Assembly (NCBI RefSeq): GCF_900110135.1
Contig: NZ_FOCO01000009.1
Coordinates: 1-64,000 of the forward strand
From: Pseudorhodobacter antarcticus
GTDB lineage: Bacteria > Pseudomonadota > Alphaproteobacteria > Rhodobacterales > Rhodobacteraceae
Length of the DNA: 64,000 nt
Direction of reading: 5' to 3'
The position numbers and the translations under genes were made by a program. A model generated the notes under the pieces. It ran no database searches. It was not told where the DNA came from and worked only from the letters and a program-made list of their open reading frames with translations. Within the stretch, counting starts at the first letter, position 1. Each line of letters opens with the position of its first letter. This document shows positions 1-6,758 of this stretch, piece after piece.

Positions 1-213
1 ATTTGGCGCGATCCGTACCACGGCGTCTCCAAGAACTGCTTGTCCCCTCTCGGCAGCATGGCCATGCCATGCGCCTGCCGGGCAATGGATGAGCGCCATA
101 AACCGCAGGTTCTCCGCGCTCTCACCCTTCGGCTCATAGTACAAATTTGACCGCGCCAGGGTCAGTAGCGCACACTGGCGACGGACGCTTAACTTGTTAT
201 CCTTGCTCACCAT
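1..213 (-). pseudogene. IS3-family transposase OrfB, 5' part, frame-disrupted and cut by the window edge
   Basis: Reads on the minus strand from ATG at 213 just after a run of six A, the usual IS3 frameshift site between orfA and orfB. The first about 41 residues look like an IS3 OrfB N-terminus (RRQCALLTLARSNLYYEPKG, then ENLRFMALI). The family next expects DKQFLETPWYGSR. That peptide is encoded at positions 44-1 but in another frame, separated by a 43-nt stretch (45-87) that contains a GCATGGCCATGC palindrome. Forty-three is not a multiple of three, so the reading frame is broken. The DDE catalytic domain would lie outside the window. Family assignment is firm; the reading of 45-87 as an insertion is inference from memory of the family. 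Confidence 0.65.
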
Positions 214-515
214 TTTTTGCCTCGCGTCCCGAGCAACTGGTGCGAGGCATTGGCCAAAAAATCCCGTTCCACCACAAGTTGGCCAATCTTGGAATGCAGC
301 TTGTCGAGTTCAGCCGCACTTACCTGCTCCGGGGCGGCACCTCGGCGCGCAAAAGCTGTCGCCATGTTCTCTATCGCCGCGCGCTTCCAAGTGCCGAGTT
401 GTGTCGGATGAACATCGTACTTCTTCGACAGCTCCGCCAGCGTCAGCTCCTCACGGATCGCTTCAAGCGCAACCTTCGCCTTGAAATCAGGCGAATGGTT
501 CTTTCGTTTCTTCAT
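207..515 (-). CDS. IS3-family transposase OrfA (HTH protein)
   Basis: A 102-residue protein of the IS3 OrfA type. The N-terminal helix-turn-helix is recognisable in the stretch HSPDFKAKVALEAIREELTL followed by LSKKYDVHPTQLGTWKRAA. The C-terminal half has the leucine-zipper-like region DKLHSKIGQLVVERDFLA. It starts at ATG 515 and overlaps the start of orfB by a few bases across an A6 run, as in elements using programmed minus-one frameshifting. On its own it binds the element ends and does not catalyse transposition. Because orfB is disrupted, the element is probably immobile. It appears intact at full family length. Confidence 0.85.
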   Translation of the reverse strand: MKKRKNHSPDFKAKVALEAIREELTLAELSKKYDVHPTQLGTWKRAAIENMATAFARRGAAPEQVSAAELDKLHSKIGQLVVERDFLANASHQLLGTRGKKW

Positions 516-838
516 TCTGGATCACTTCTCTCATCATGTGATCCACCTTAACAACTGGTCCGAAATTCCGCGACCAACTCTGGTTGAGAACGCTCTGGGA
601 TGGCCTCTGAGCGGGAAAGGTAACCTTGCGCTGCAATCACTGAAAAACCAAACCTTGGACTGGCAATCGACATTTGTGGCGGATAGCCCTATGATTCACT
701 TCTAAGTTCGATTGCACACAGCAATTATGGGCACCAGCGCGCCTTGCATGGAGCAGCAGGAAGGACATGAATGAACTATTCCAGAATTCCCAACGATGAG
801 GGCAACCGCACATGCCGTTATTCGGCGAGCAGCGAGAT

Positions 839-1264
839 ATGAGCATGTACAAACACATTATGGTCCCCGTCGATCTGGCACATATCGACAAGTCCGAAAC
901 CGCATTTGTGATCGTGGCTGATTTAGCTAAACTTTACGATGCAATAGTTACATATGTGGCAATCACGTCGAATGTGCCTGGTGCGATCGCCCACAACCCC
1001 GAAGAATTTGCCCATAAGCTCGCCGATTTTGCCAAAGCGCAAAGCGATCAACGAGGTCACCGAACTGCGGCCCATAGCGTTGTCAGTTCCGATCCTACTG
1101 TTGATCTGGACAAGAAGCTGGCGGGCACGGTCGACGAGCTAGGCGCAGATCTGATCGTCATGGCGACGCATATTCCGAACATGGCTGACATGCTGCTGCC
1201 ATCACATGGTGGCGCTTTGGCCCGTCATACCGGGGCGTCTGTTTTTCTGGTGCGCGCGCACTGA
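839..1264 (+). CDS. Universal stress protein (UspA family)
   Basis: About 141 residues, a single Usp domain. It begins MSMYKHIMVPVDL, the usual first beta strand of the fold, and ends with a degenerate nucleotide-binding loop (MATHIPNMADMLLPSHGGALARHTGASVFLVRAH region, residues about 105-141). The ATG at 839 is preferred over an upstream in-frame ATG at 812 because families start at this point and GGCGAGCAGCGAG lies just before it. It sits 42 bp ahead of a BCCT transporter. Such small Usp proteins next to transporters are common in marine alphaproteobacteria and are thought to modulate transport under stress; that link is inference. Confidence 0.85.
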   Translation: MSMYKHIMVPVDLAHIDKSETAFVIVADLAKLYDAIVTYVAITSNVPGAIAHNPEEFAHKLADFAKAQSDQRGHRTAAHSVVSSDPTVDLDKKLAGTVDELGADLIVMATHIPNMADMLLPSHGGALARHTGASVFLVRAH

Positions 1265-1306
1265 GGCGCTCCCAAGCATTCCAAAATCTCGAGGAGGAGG
1301 CATTCG

Positions 1307-2950
1307 ATGTCTGACGAAACCGCCAACCAAGGCATACCCGCGCCGCAAGGCACTGCGGATATCATCGAGACAGAGTATGAGATCGGGCAGGATAACGTCG
1401 ACGGAACGGTTGGTCCGTTCGGATATGACATCCACAACCCCGTGTTCCTCGTATCCGGCGCTGCGGTCGTGGCATTCGTATTTTTTACACTGGCACTGCC
1501 CGAACAGGCTGACGCAATTTTCAAAGCCATGTTCAACTTTACCACCCAGAATTTTGACTGGTTCCTCATTGGCTCCGCTAACATTGTGCTGATCTTTGCA
1601 CTGCTGCTGGTGGTTTCGCCCTACGGCTCCATCCGTTTGGGTGGTTCAACGGCTAAGCCCGATTACACCTACATCGGCTGGTTTTCGATGCTTTTCGCGG
1701 CCGGTATGGGCATTGGCCTGATGTTTTACGGGGTCTCTGAGCCTCTGACGCATTTCTCGACCTCTGCAGGTGGCACGGTGCTGAATGGTGATATGCGGAC
1801 CGATTGGGCACCACTCGGCGGCGCACTTGATGATCAGGCAGCCTCCATTCGTCTGGGCATGGCTGCGACAATCTTTCACTGGGGTCTGCATCCTTGGGCC
1901 ATCTATGCGATGGTTGCACTGGCGCTGGCGCTTTTCACATACAACAAGGGATTGCCACTGACGATCCGGTCGGCGTTCTACCCTATCTTCGGGGACCGTA
2001 TCTGGGGCTGGCCGGGCCACGTCATCGATATTCTGGCGGTGTTTGCCACCCTTTTCGGGCTGGCCACGTCACTGGGGTTCGGGGCCACGCAAGCCAACGC
2101 AGGTCTGAACGAGCTGTTCGGCGTTCCCATGGGCAACACGACAGAAGTGATTTTGATATCGGCGATCACCGCTGTGGCGCTGATTTCGGTGCTGCGCGGG
2201 CTCGACGGCGGAGTCAAAATCCTGTCAGAGATCAACATGGGGCTGGCCGGTTTGCTGGCACTGTTCACCCTGATCGTAGGACCAACCGCGTTTCTACTCT
2301 CGTTCTTCTGGGACAGCCTGAAAGCCTATGTCGAATTTCTGCCTGCGCTCGCCAATCCATTCGGCCGCGAAGACGTGAACTTTAGTCAGGGCTGGACAGC
2401 GTTCTATTGGGCGTGGTGGATCAGCTGGTCGCCGTTCGTGGGCATGTTCATTGCCCGTGTCAGCCGCGGCAGGACGGTGCGTGAATTCATCATCTGCGTC
2501 CTGCTGATCCCCAGCTTTGTCTGCGTGATGTGGATGTCGATCTTTGGCGGCACTGCCATTTATCAGGTGATTGCGGATAATTTCTCCGGGGCGCAGGATG
2601 CAGAGCTTCCGCTGCAGCTGTTCAAAATGCTGGGTGAGTTACCGCTTGCCTCAATCACTTCGTTTATTGGCATCGTGCTGGTGATCGTGTTCTTCGTCAC
2701 GTCCTCGGATTCAGGCTCTCTGGTGATCGATACGATCACAGCGGGCGGCAAGGTCGATGCACCTGCAACCCAGCGCGTATTCTGGTGCATCTTTGAGGGC
2801 GCGGTCGCTATCGCGCTTTTGATAGGCGGAGGACTGGCTGCGCTGCAATCGATGGTCATCTCGACCGGGCTGCTGTTCACGGTGGTTCTGCTGGTAATGT
2901 GCTATTGTGTTTTCCGTGGTTTGCAAAGTGAGCGGGCAGAGGGCAAATAA
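1307..2950 (+). CDS. BCCT-family betaine/carnitine/choline transporter
   Basis: A 547-residue polytopic membrane protein of the BCCT family, which imports quaternary ammonium osmolytes with Na+ or H+. Family signatures include GMGIGLMFYGVSEPLTHF (residues about 135-152), FHWGLHPWAIYAMVALALA, the central WWISWSPFVGMFIARVSRG, and SSDSGSLVIDTITAGGK near residue 470. The length fits the family without a long cytoplasmic C-terminal tail such as BetP has. The start ATG at 1307 is preceded by GAGGAGG at good spacing. It follows the Usp gene closely, so they probably form one transcript. The exact substrate cannot be read from sequence. Confidence 0.93.
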   Translation: MSDETANQGIPAPQGTADIIETEYEIGQDNVDGTVGPFGYDIHNPVFLVSGAAVVAFVFFTLALPEQADAIFKAMFNFTTQNFDWFLIGSANIVLIFALLLVVSPYGSIRLGGSTAKPDYTYIGWFSMLFAAGMGIGLMFYGVSEPLTHFSTSAGGTVLNGDMRTDWAPLGGALDDQAASIRLGMAATIFHWGLHPWAIYAMVALALALFTYNKGLPLTIRSAFYPIFGDRIWGWPGHVIDILAVFATLFGLATSLGFGATQANAGLNELFGVPMGNTTEVILISAITAVALISVLRGLDGGVKILSEINMGLAGLLALFTLIVGPTAFLLSFFWDSLKAYVEFLPALANPFGREDVNFSQGWTAFYWAWWISWSPFVGMFIARVSRGRTVREFIICVLLIPSFVCVMWMSIFGGTAIYQVIADNFSGAQDAELPLQLFKMLGELPLASITSFIGIVLVIVFFVTSSDSGSLVIDTITAGGKVDAPATQRVFWCIFEGAVAIALLIGGGLAALQSMVISTGLLFTVVLLVMCYCVFRGLQSERAEGK

Positions 2951-3030
2951 GCGAAACGCCCTCGAAGAAATACGACGGGCGCCGGGCTTCTGGTGCCCGT
3001 CCTTCTTGGAGTTACCTTTATCCCAACCTT

Positions 3031-3853
3031 GGGTGGTGTCAGACAAATGCGAACCAGTCTCTGCAAGGACAGTGAGGCTGCCCCTTATGCCACGCCCAAC
3101 CGGCGCCACTCAGCCAGAGCGGCGGTGCGGTTAAGTTTGAAATTGGCACGTGAATATAGATGTCTTTCCAGGTTGAAATTGTTGTGGACTGAGGCGTGTA
3201 TGGCGACGAATTTCTGCAAGGTTCGCATGCTGCGGAACCGCTGTATGGCTCGTTCTCGTCGTCGAAACGGCAGGTGCGAATTCTCGGCCCGATTGTTGAG
3301 TCAGCGGCCAGTGTCCTGTTTGTCGGCGTTGCGGATGACCTTCATCGCGGCACCGTAGGATCGAAGTTTGTCGGTCACAATGATGTCCGGTTCGCCATGC
3401 CGTTTCATCGTTTTCCTGAGGAATTTCAATGCGGCCTTGCGATCGCGGCGCTTTGTAACGAAGCTTTCGAGAACTTCCCCTTCATGATCAACCGCGCGCC
3501 AAAGGTAGTACTACTCCCCATTTATTTTCACGAACACTTCATCCAGATGCCATTGCCAATTCGAATGAGCACGAAGTCGCTGAACCCGTTTTCCTCAGAT
3601 CGCCGCGGCAAACATCGAACCAAAACGGTTCCACCAGAACTGCACCGTTTCGTGGCTGATGTTGATGCCACGTTCATGCAGCAGATCCTCGGCATTGCGA
3701 AGTAAAAGCGGGAACCGGACATACATCATCACAGCCAGGCAGATGATCTCGGGTGATGTTTTGAAATACCGAAAAGGCGAGCGTTTTGTCATTCGGCAAG
3801 GCTAGGCCGACGCCCAGCCCAGATCAAGCCGGTTTCCTCTGACAAGACCACTG
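3031..3853 (-). mobile_element. IS6-family insertion sequence remnant
   Basis: Boundaries are estimated from weakly matching ends: GTGGTGTCAGACAAATGCGAACC at about 3033-3055 on the plus strand, and GTGGTCTTGTCAGAGGAAACC read on the minus strand at about 3851-3831. They share the GTGGT and GTCAGA blocks with a small gap. This fits decayed terminal inverted repeats flanking the 236-codon transposase frame, but the alignment is imperfect, so the ends are tentative. Confidence 0.5.
3085..3792 (-). pseudogene. IS6-family transposase with three in-frame stop codons
   Basis: One continuous 236-codon minus-strand frame reads as a full-length IS6 (IS26-like) transposase: VRFPLLLRNAEDLLHERGI, HETVQFWWNRFG, SNWQWHLDEVFVKINGE, then LWRAVDHEGEVLESFVTKRR, DRKAALKFLRKTMKRHG and DIIVTDKLRSYGAAMK. 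It ends RANFKLNRTAALAEWRRLGVA. The frame is never shifted, but stops occur at 3595-3597 (TGA), 3511-3513 (TAG) and 3301-3303 (TGA). The last falls just before LNNRAENSHLPFRRRERA. The element is therefore dead by point mutation only. No functional product is expected. Confidence 0.9.
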
Positions 3854-4136
3854 GAGCGCATAATGGCCTGACCAATTCCGATCCCAGTCACAACTGCCGC
3901 AGGCGCGACTGCGGTCGAACTCACCTCAAAACCGTACTTTAGTCAAACTGATTCAAGCGGTTATGGAAATTCACCAAAACAGCCAAGGCAACAGGTCTGG
4001 AGAATATCGCCCCAGAGAGAACGCCTTTGGGCCTTCTAGGGAAACTGCTGGTTAACAGCTCCACCTGCATAACCCTTGAAAACAACAGAAAAATTCCGTC
4101 GCAGCCGGATCGGGAGAACACTTTGGTGGGGGTAAG
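3854..4136. other. Gene-free stretch between IS6 remnant and tRNA-Ser
   Basis: No convincing coding region. An 80-codon minus-strand frame here runs across the tRNA and is a shadow. On the minus strand, downstream of the tRNA, TCCGGCTGCGACGGAATTTTT (about 4088-4110) is a weak hairpin plus T-run that could end tRNA transcription. Otherwise I see nothing. Confidence 0.4.
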
Positions 4137-4226
4137 TGGCGGAGGCGGTGGGATTCGAACCCACGGTGGGCTTCCACCCACGCTCAGTTAGCAACCGAGT
4201 GCTTTCGGCCTCTCAGCCACGCCTCC
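4137..4226 (-). tRNA. tRNA-Ser(GCT)
   Basis: Read on the minus strand this is a 90-nt serine tRNA. The acceptor stem GGAGGCG pairs with CGCCTCC, and the anticodon stem CTCGG/CTGAG encloses loop TTGCTAA with anticodon GCT (reads AGC/AGU). There is a long class II variable arm (CGTGGGTGGAAGCCCACCG), then T-loop GGTTCGAATCC, and CCA is encoded at the 3' end. It lies beside the IS-rich patch; tRNA-Ser genes are frequent integration targets, though I found no duplicated 3' end marking an att site. Confidence 0.96.
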
Positions 4227-4309
4227 AACCTGCATCATCTAGCAATCCATCCGACTGCGGACAAGGGTGAAAAACGGCTGGGCGTGTATTTAGCGGTGGG
4301 GCGCGTGCG

Positions 4310-5281
4310 TTAGGCGGGGGTGGGTATTTTGACGTGGCGGGCGGTATCCCATTGATCGGCCATTGTTAGGGACCAGACGGTGCCGGGCCAGCGCACCTCC
4401 ATTTCTTGGAGGCGGGGGCGGTAGACGGCCGTGTAGAGGGTGCCGAACCCCGAGGCGAAGGCGGTGGAATAGAGAGGGGCGCGCAGGAAGGCATTGATGA
4501 ACTTTTCCTGCGGGTCGCGGTGCAGGGTCAGGCGGTGCAGCAAAAACCGTTCGCGTTCCACGGTGGAGGTGAAGCGCGCATGGCTGATCCAATCCACCTG
4601 TTCTTGGTGGTTGGTCGCCACGGCGGCATGGGTGAGAATGGCGGGGCGGTCGGGGGCCAGCATCGCGGTGATGTAGTTGCGCTGCGCGTCCAGCACGGTG
4701 ACGTTATAGGCCATATGGCAGGGGATGCGCGCCAAGGCGGCCCCCGCCTGTTCGGTTGTGGTGCAGGTTTGCAGGACGTAGCGCAGGATCAAGGGCACGC
4801 CAAACCCTGCGCCCACAACGCGCCTGCCGCCAAAGGTAAGCGAGATCGCAAGCCCCGCGTCATTCATCCCGTCCACGAGCCCCCAGACGCCGTCGGACGT
4901 GCCCATGACGCGCCGCCCTTGCCAATCGGTTTTCAAGATCAGGCAATCAAAGGCCGCGGGATCATAATCATAGTTGCGCACCAAGACGGGTTCGGCCCCG
5001 GTCCAGATTGCTTGGGAACAGCCCGAAAGATAGGGGGGCGGGCAATAAAAGCTGAGAAAGCGCGCGGCGAGATCGCCACCGCCTGCCAAAGCGCAAAGCT
5101 GGTCATAATGGGGCACGATTTCGGGCATGTGCTGCACCAAAGCGCGCCTGCAATCGCGGTAGGTGGGGCGCGCGGATTCGCCTTCGCGCAGCCACCATTT
5201 TTTATAGGCGGGCCAATATTCGGCGAAAAGCCCGGCCCATTTGGGGCCGGGCGACCCTTCGGCTATGGCGCGCCACAGCAT
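4310..5281 (-). CDS. C45-family Ntn hydrolase (acyl-CoA:6-APA acyltransferase-like)
   Basis: 323 residues resembling the C45 peptidase/isopenicillin N acyltransferase family of N-terminal nucleophile enzymes, which self-cleave before a cysteine and then move or hydrolyse amide-linked acyl groups. The likely cleavage point is Gly87-Cys88 in PYLSGCSQAIW, followed by the family-typical NYDYDP and the substrate-pocket stretch VWGLVDGMNDAGLAISLTFGG. The region before Cys88 would be the small propeptide-derived subunit. It is the last gene of a minus-strand run, with only 4 bp between the upstream gene's stop and its start region. Substrate is unknown. The ATP-grasp and decarboxylase neighbours suggest an amine- or amino-acid-derived amide rather than a beta-lactam. 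Confidence 0.8.
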   Translation of the reverse strand: MLWRAIAEGSPGPKWAGLFAEYWPAYKKWWLREGESARPTYRDCRRALVQHMPEIVPHYDQLCALAGGGDLAARFLSFYCPPPYLSGCSQAIWTGAEPVLVRNYDYDPAAFDCLILKTDWQGRRVMGTSDGVWGLVDGMNDAGLAISLTFGGRRVVGAGFGVPLILRYVLQTCTTTEQAGAALARIPCHMAYNVTVLDAQRNYITAMLAPDRPAILTHAAVATNHQEQVDWISHARFTSTVERERFLLHRLTLHRDPQEKFINAFLRAPLYSTAFASGFGTLYTAVYRPRLQEMEVRWPGTVWSLTMADQWDTARHVKIPTPA

Positions 5282-5285
5282 CGGG

Positions 5286-6743
5286 TCAGATCATTTTGAA
5301 GGCGGGTTCGGCCACGGCGGGCCCCGCGTTCGCATCGGGCAATGGTTTGCCCTGCACGGCCTTTTTGATGCCGTGGATCCATTTTTTAGCGCGTTCGTTC
5401 ATTTGGAAACTGGTGGTCATGGAACGGCCGCGCGTGACCAAAATGCCAATATCGGCCCCTTCATAGCGGTAATCGCCGGGGCGCAGGATGCGCAAAAAGA
5501 ATGCTTCATTTTCGCTTTCCACCGCGCGGCGGTGATAGTCGAAACGGTCGTACACCACGCTGCCATTTTCCAGCATTTTATAGATGCCGGTTTCGGGGGC
5601 ATCGGTGCAAATATCCACCGTGTCGGCGGTGTGTTTGATCACCATCTGGCTCCAGCTATCAATCATATTCGGGTCGGCCCAACGGTTGTTGAGTTCATCC
5701 ACATTCAGATTGAATTTCTTTTTGGAAAATTCCAGCAGGTGGAACAGGAACAGCGGCGCGTCGGCATGGGCAAAGGCGGCGTGATTGGTCATGGACGACG
5801 CGCCCGTGATGCGGGGGTTCAATTCGCCCAACCACAGATCGCCCGTTTTCTTGTCGATCAGGTAATCGAGTTCGAAATAGCCGCGATAGCCTTCTTTTCG
5901 CAGTTGTTCGCCAAAGAGAAACGTCAAGTCGCGGGCCTTTTGGCGCACTTTGGGGGGGAAGGCGGTGGCCAGAATTTCGTTGCCGCACCAGCCGCCGCGA
6001 TAAGGTGTGAGGTCTTTGAACCCGACGAGTTCGGTCATCAGCGGGCCGACGATGGTGCCTTGAGAGGTCACGCACGCTTCAATCGCGGAGCCGCGACAGT
6101 CGATGCGTTTCATGATCTTAATTTCGCCCTCGCCAATGATTTCGTGGCTGTGGCGGCGAAAATCGGCCTCGGTCTTGATGAAAAATGTGGTGTGGCCGCT
6201 GTCGCCATAGGCCGATTGCAAGACCAGATCATGGCCGATCCCGGCCTTTTCGCAGACCGCGCGCAGGTGGTCGTACGATTTCACCTCGGACAACACATTG
6301 GGTACGGAGGGCACGCCTGCCTTGTTGCCGATGCGGACAGTTTCAATTTTATTGTCCATTTTGCTGCGCAGGCTGGCCTTTGGAAACCAGACATCGGCGC
6401 CAAGTTCGCGCGACAGGCGTTCGGTTTCGGCATCAAACATCAAGAACACAAATTTGGGTTTGCCGCCGCGGCGTTTGATGAAATCAATCACCTCTTTGTG
6501 CTGCAACAGGTAGTTGTTGATATCTTCGATGGATTGAAATTCGGCGTGGGGTTGTTCGGACGGGCTGAACACATTGGGGTGTTTGCCGCCGTAGCAGTCG
6601 ATGTAGCAGATGTATTTGAAGTTCTTGACCCATTCATCCAGGCCCAACAGGTTAAAGTTGGTGGCGGAAATGAAATAGACCGGATCCTCATTGCGGTGGA
6701 AAAAACGACGGATTTCCGAAATGTTCCTAAGAGTGGTAACCAT
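5286..6743 (-). CDS. ATP-grasp ligase (biotin carboxylase-like), function unknown
   Basis: 485 residues with an ATP-grasp fold. The central part contains a nucleotide-binding segment (LVLQSAYGDSGHTTFFIKTE, residues about 195-215), a later acidic metal site (GYFELDYLI) and GDLWLGELNPRITGAS, where the Glu and Asn-Pro-Arg are the usual Mg-ATP ligands. It lacks any biotin carboxyl carrier, so it is probably an amide or peptide-bond-forming ligase rather than a carboxylase. ATG 6743 has AAGGAGATACAA before it. It starts 15 bp after the upstream decarboxylase stop and is followed at once by the C45 gene. It may couple an amine to a carboxylate that the C45 enzyme later processes; this is inference. 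Confidence 0.78.
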   Translation of the reverse strand: MVTTLRNISEIRRFFHRNEDPVYFISATNFNLLGLDEWVKNFKYICYIDCYGGKHPNVFSPSEQPHAEFQSIEDINNYLLQHKEVIDFIKRRGGKPKFVFLMFDAETERLSRELGADVWFPKASLRSKMDNKIETVRIGNKAGVPSVPNVLSEVKSYDHLRAVCEKAGIGHDLVLQSAYGDSGHTTFFIKTEADFRRHSHEIIGEGEIKIMKRIDCRGSAIEACVTSQGTIVGPLMTELVGFKDLTPYRGGWCGNEILATAFPPKVRQKARDLTFLFGEQLRKEGYRGYFELDYLIDKKTGDLWLGELNPRITGASSMTNHAAFAHADAPLFLFHLLEFSKKKFNLNVDELNNRWADPNMIDSWSQMVIKHTADTVDICTDAPETGIYKMLENGSVVYDRFDYHRRAVESENEAFFLRILRPGDYRYEGADIGILVTRGRSMTTSFQMNERAKKWIHGIKKAVQGKPLPDANAGPAVAEPAFKMI

Positions 6744-6758
6744 TTGTATCTCCTTGTT

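Larger units (their letters stand above)
1..560 (-). mobile_element. IS3-family insertion sequence remnant
   Basis: The orfA and partial orfB genes mark the 5' half of an IS3-family element running off the left edge. The outer end lies roughly in 540-560 upstream of orfA; I could not define the terminal inverted repeat because the other end is outside the window. With the IS6 remnant at 3085-3792 it brackets the stress protein and BCCT genes. Confidence 0.6.

Noticed and set aside
3939-4181. 80-codon minus-strand frame overlapping the tRNA
   Set aside because: It runs through the tRNA-Ser sequence and shows no protein pattern.
4137-4226. att site with duplicated tRNA 3' end
   Set aside because: I looked for a second copy of the T-arm/acceptor segment on both sides and saw none, and no integrase is present.
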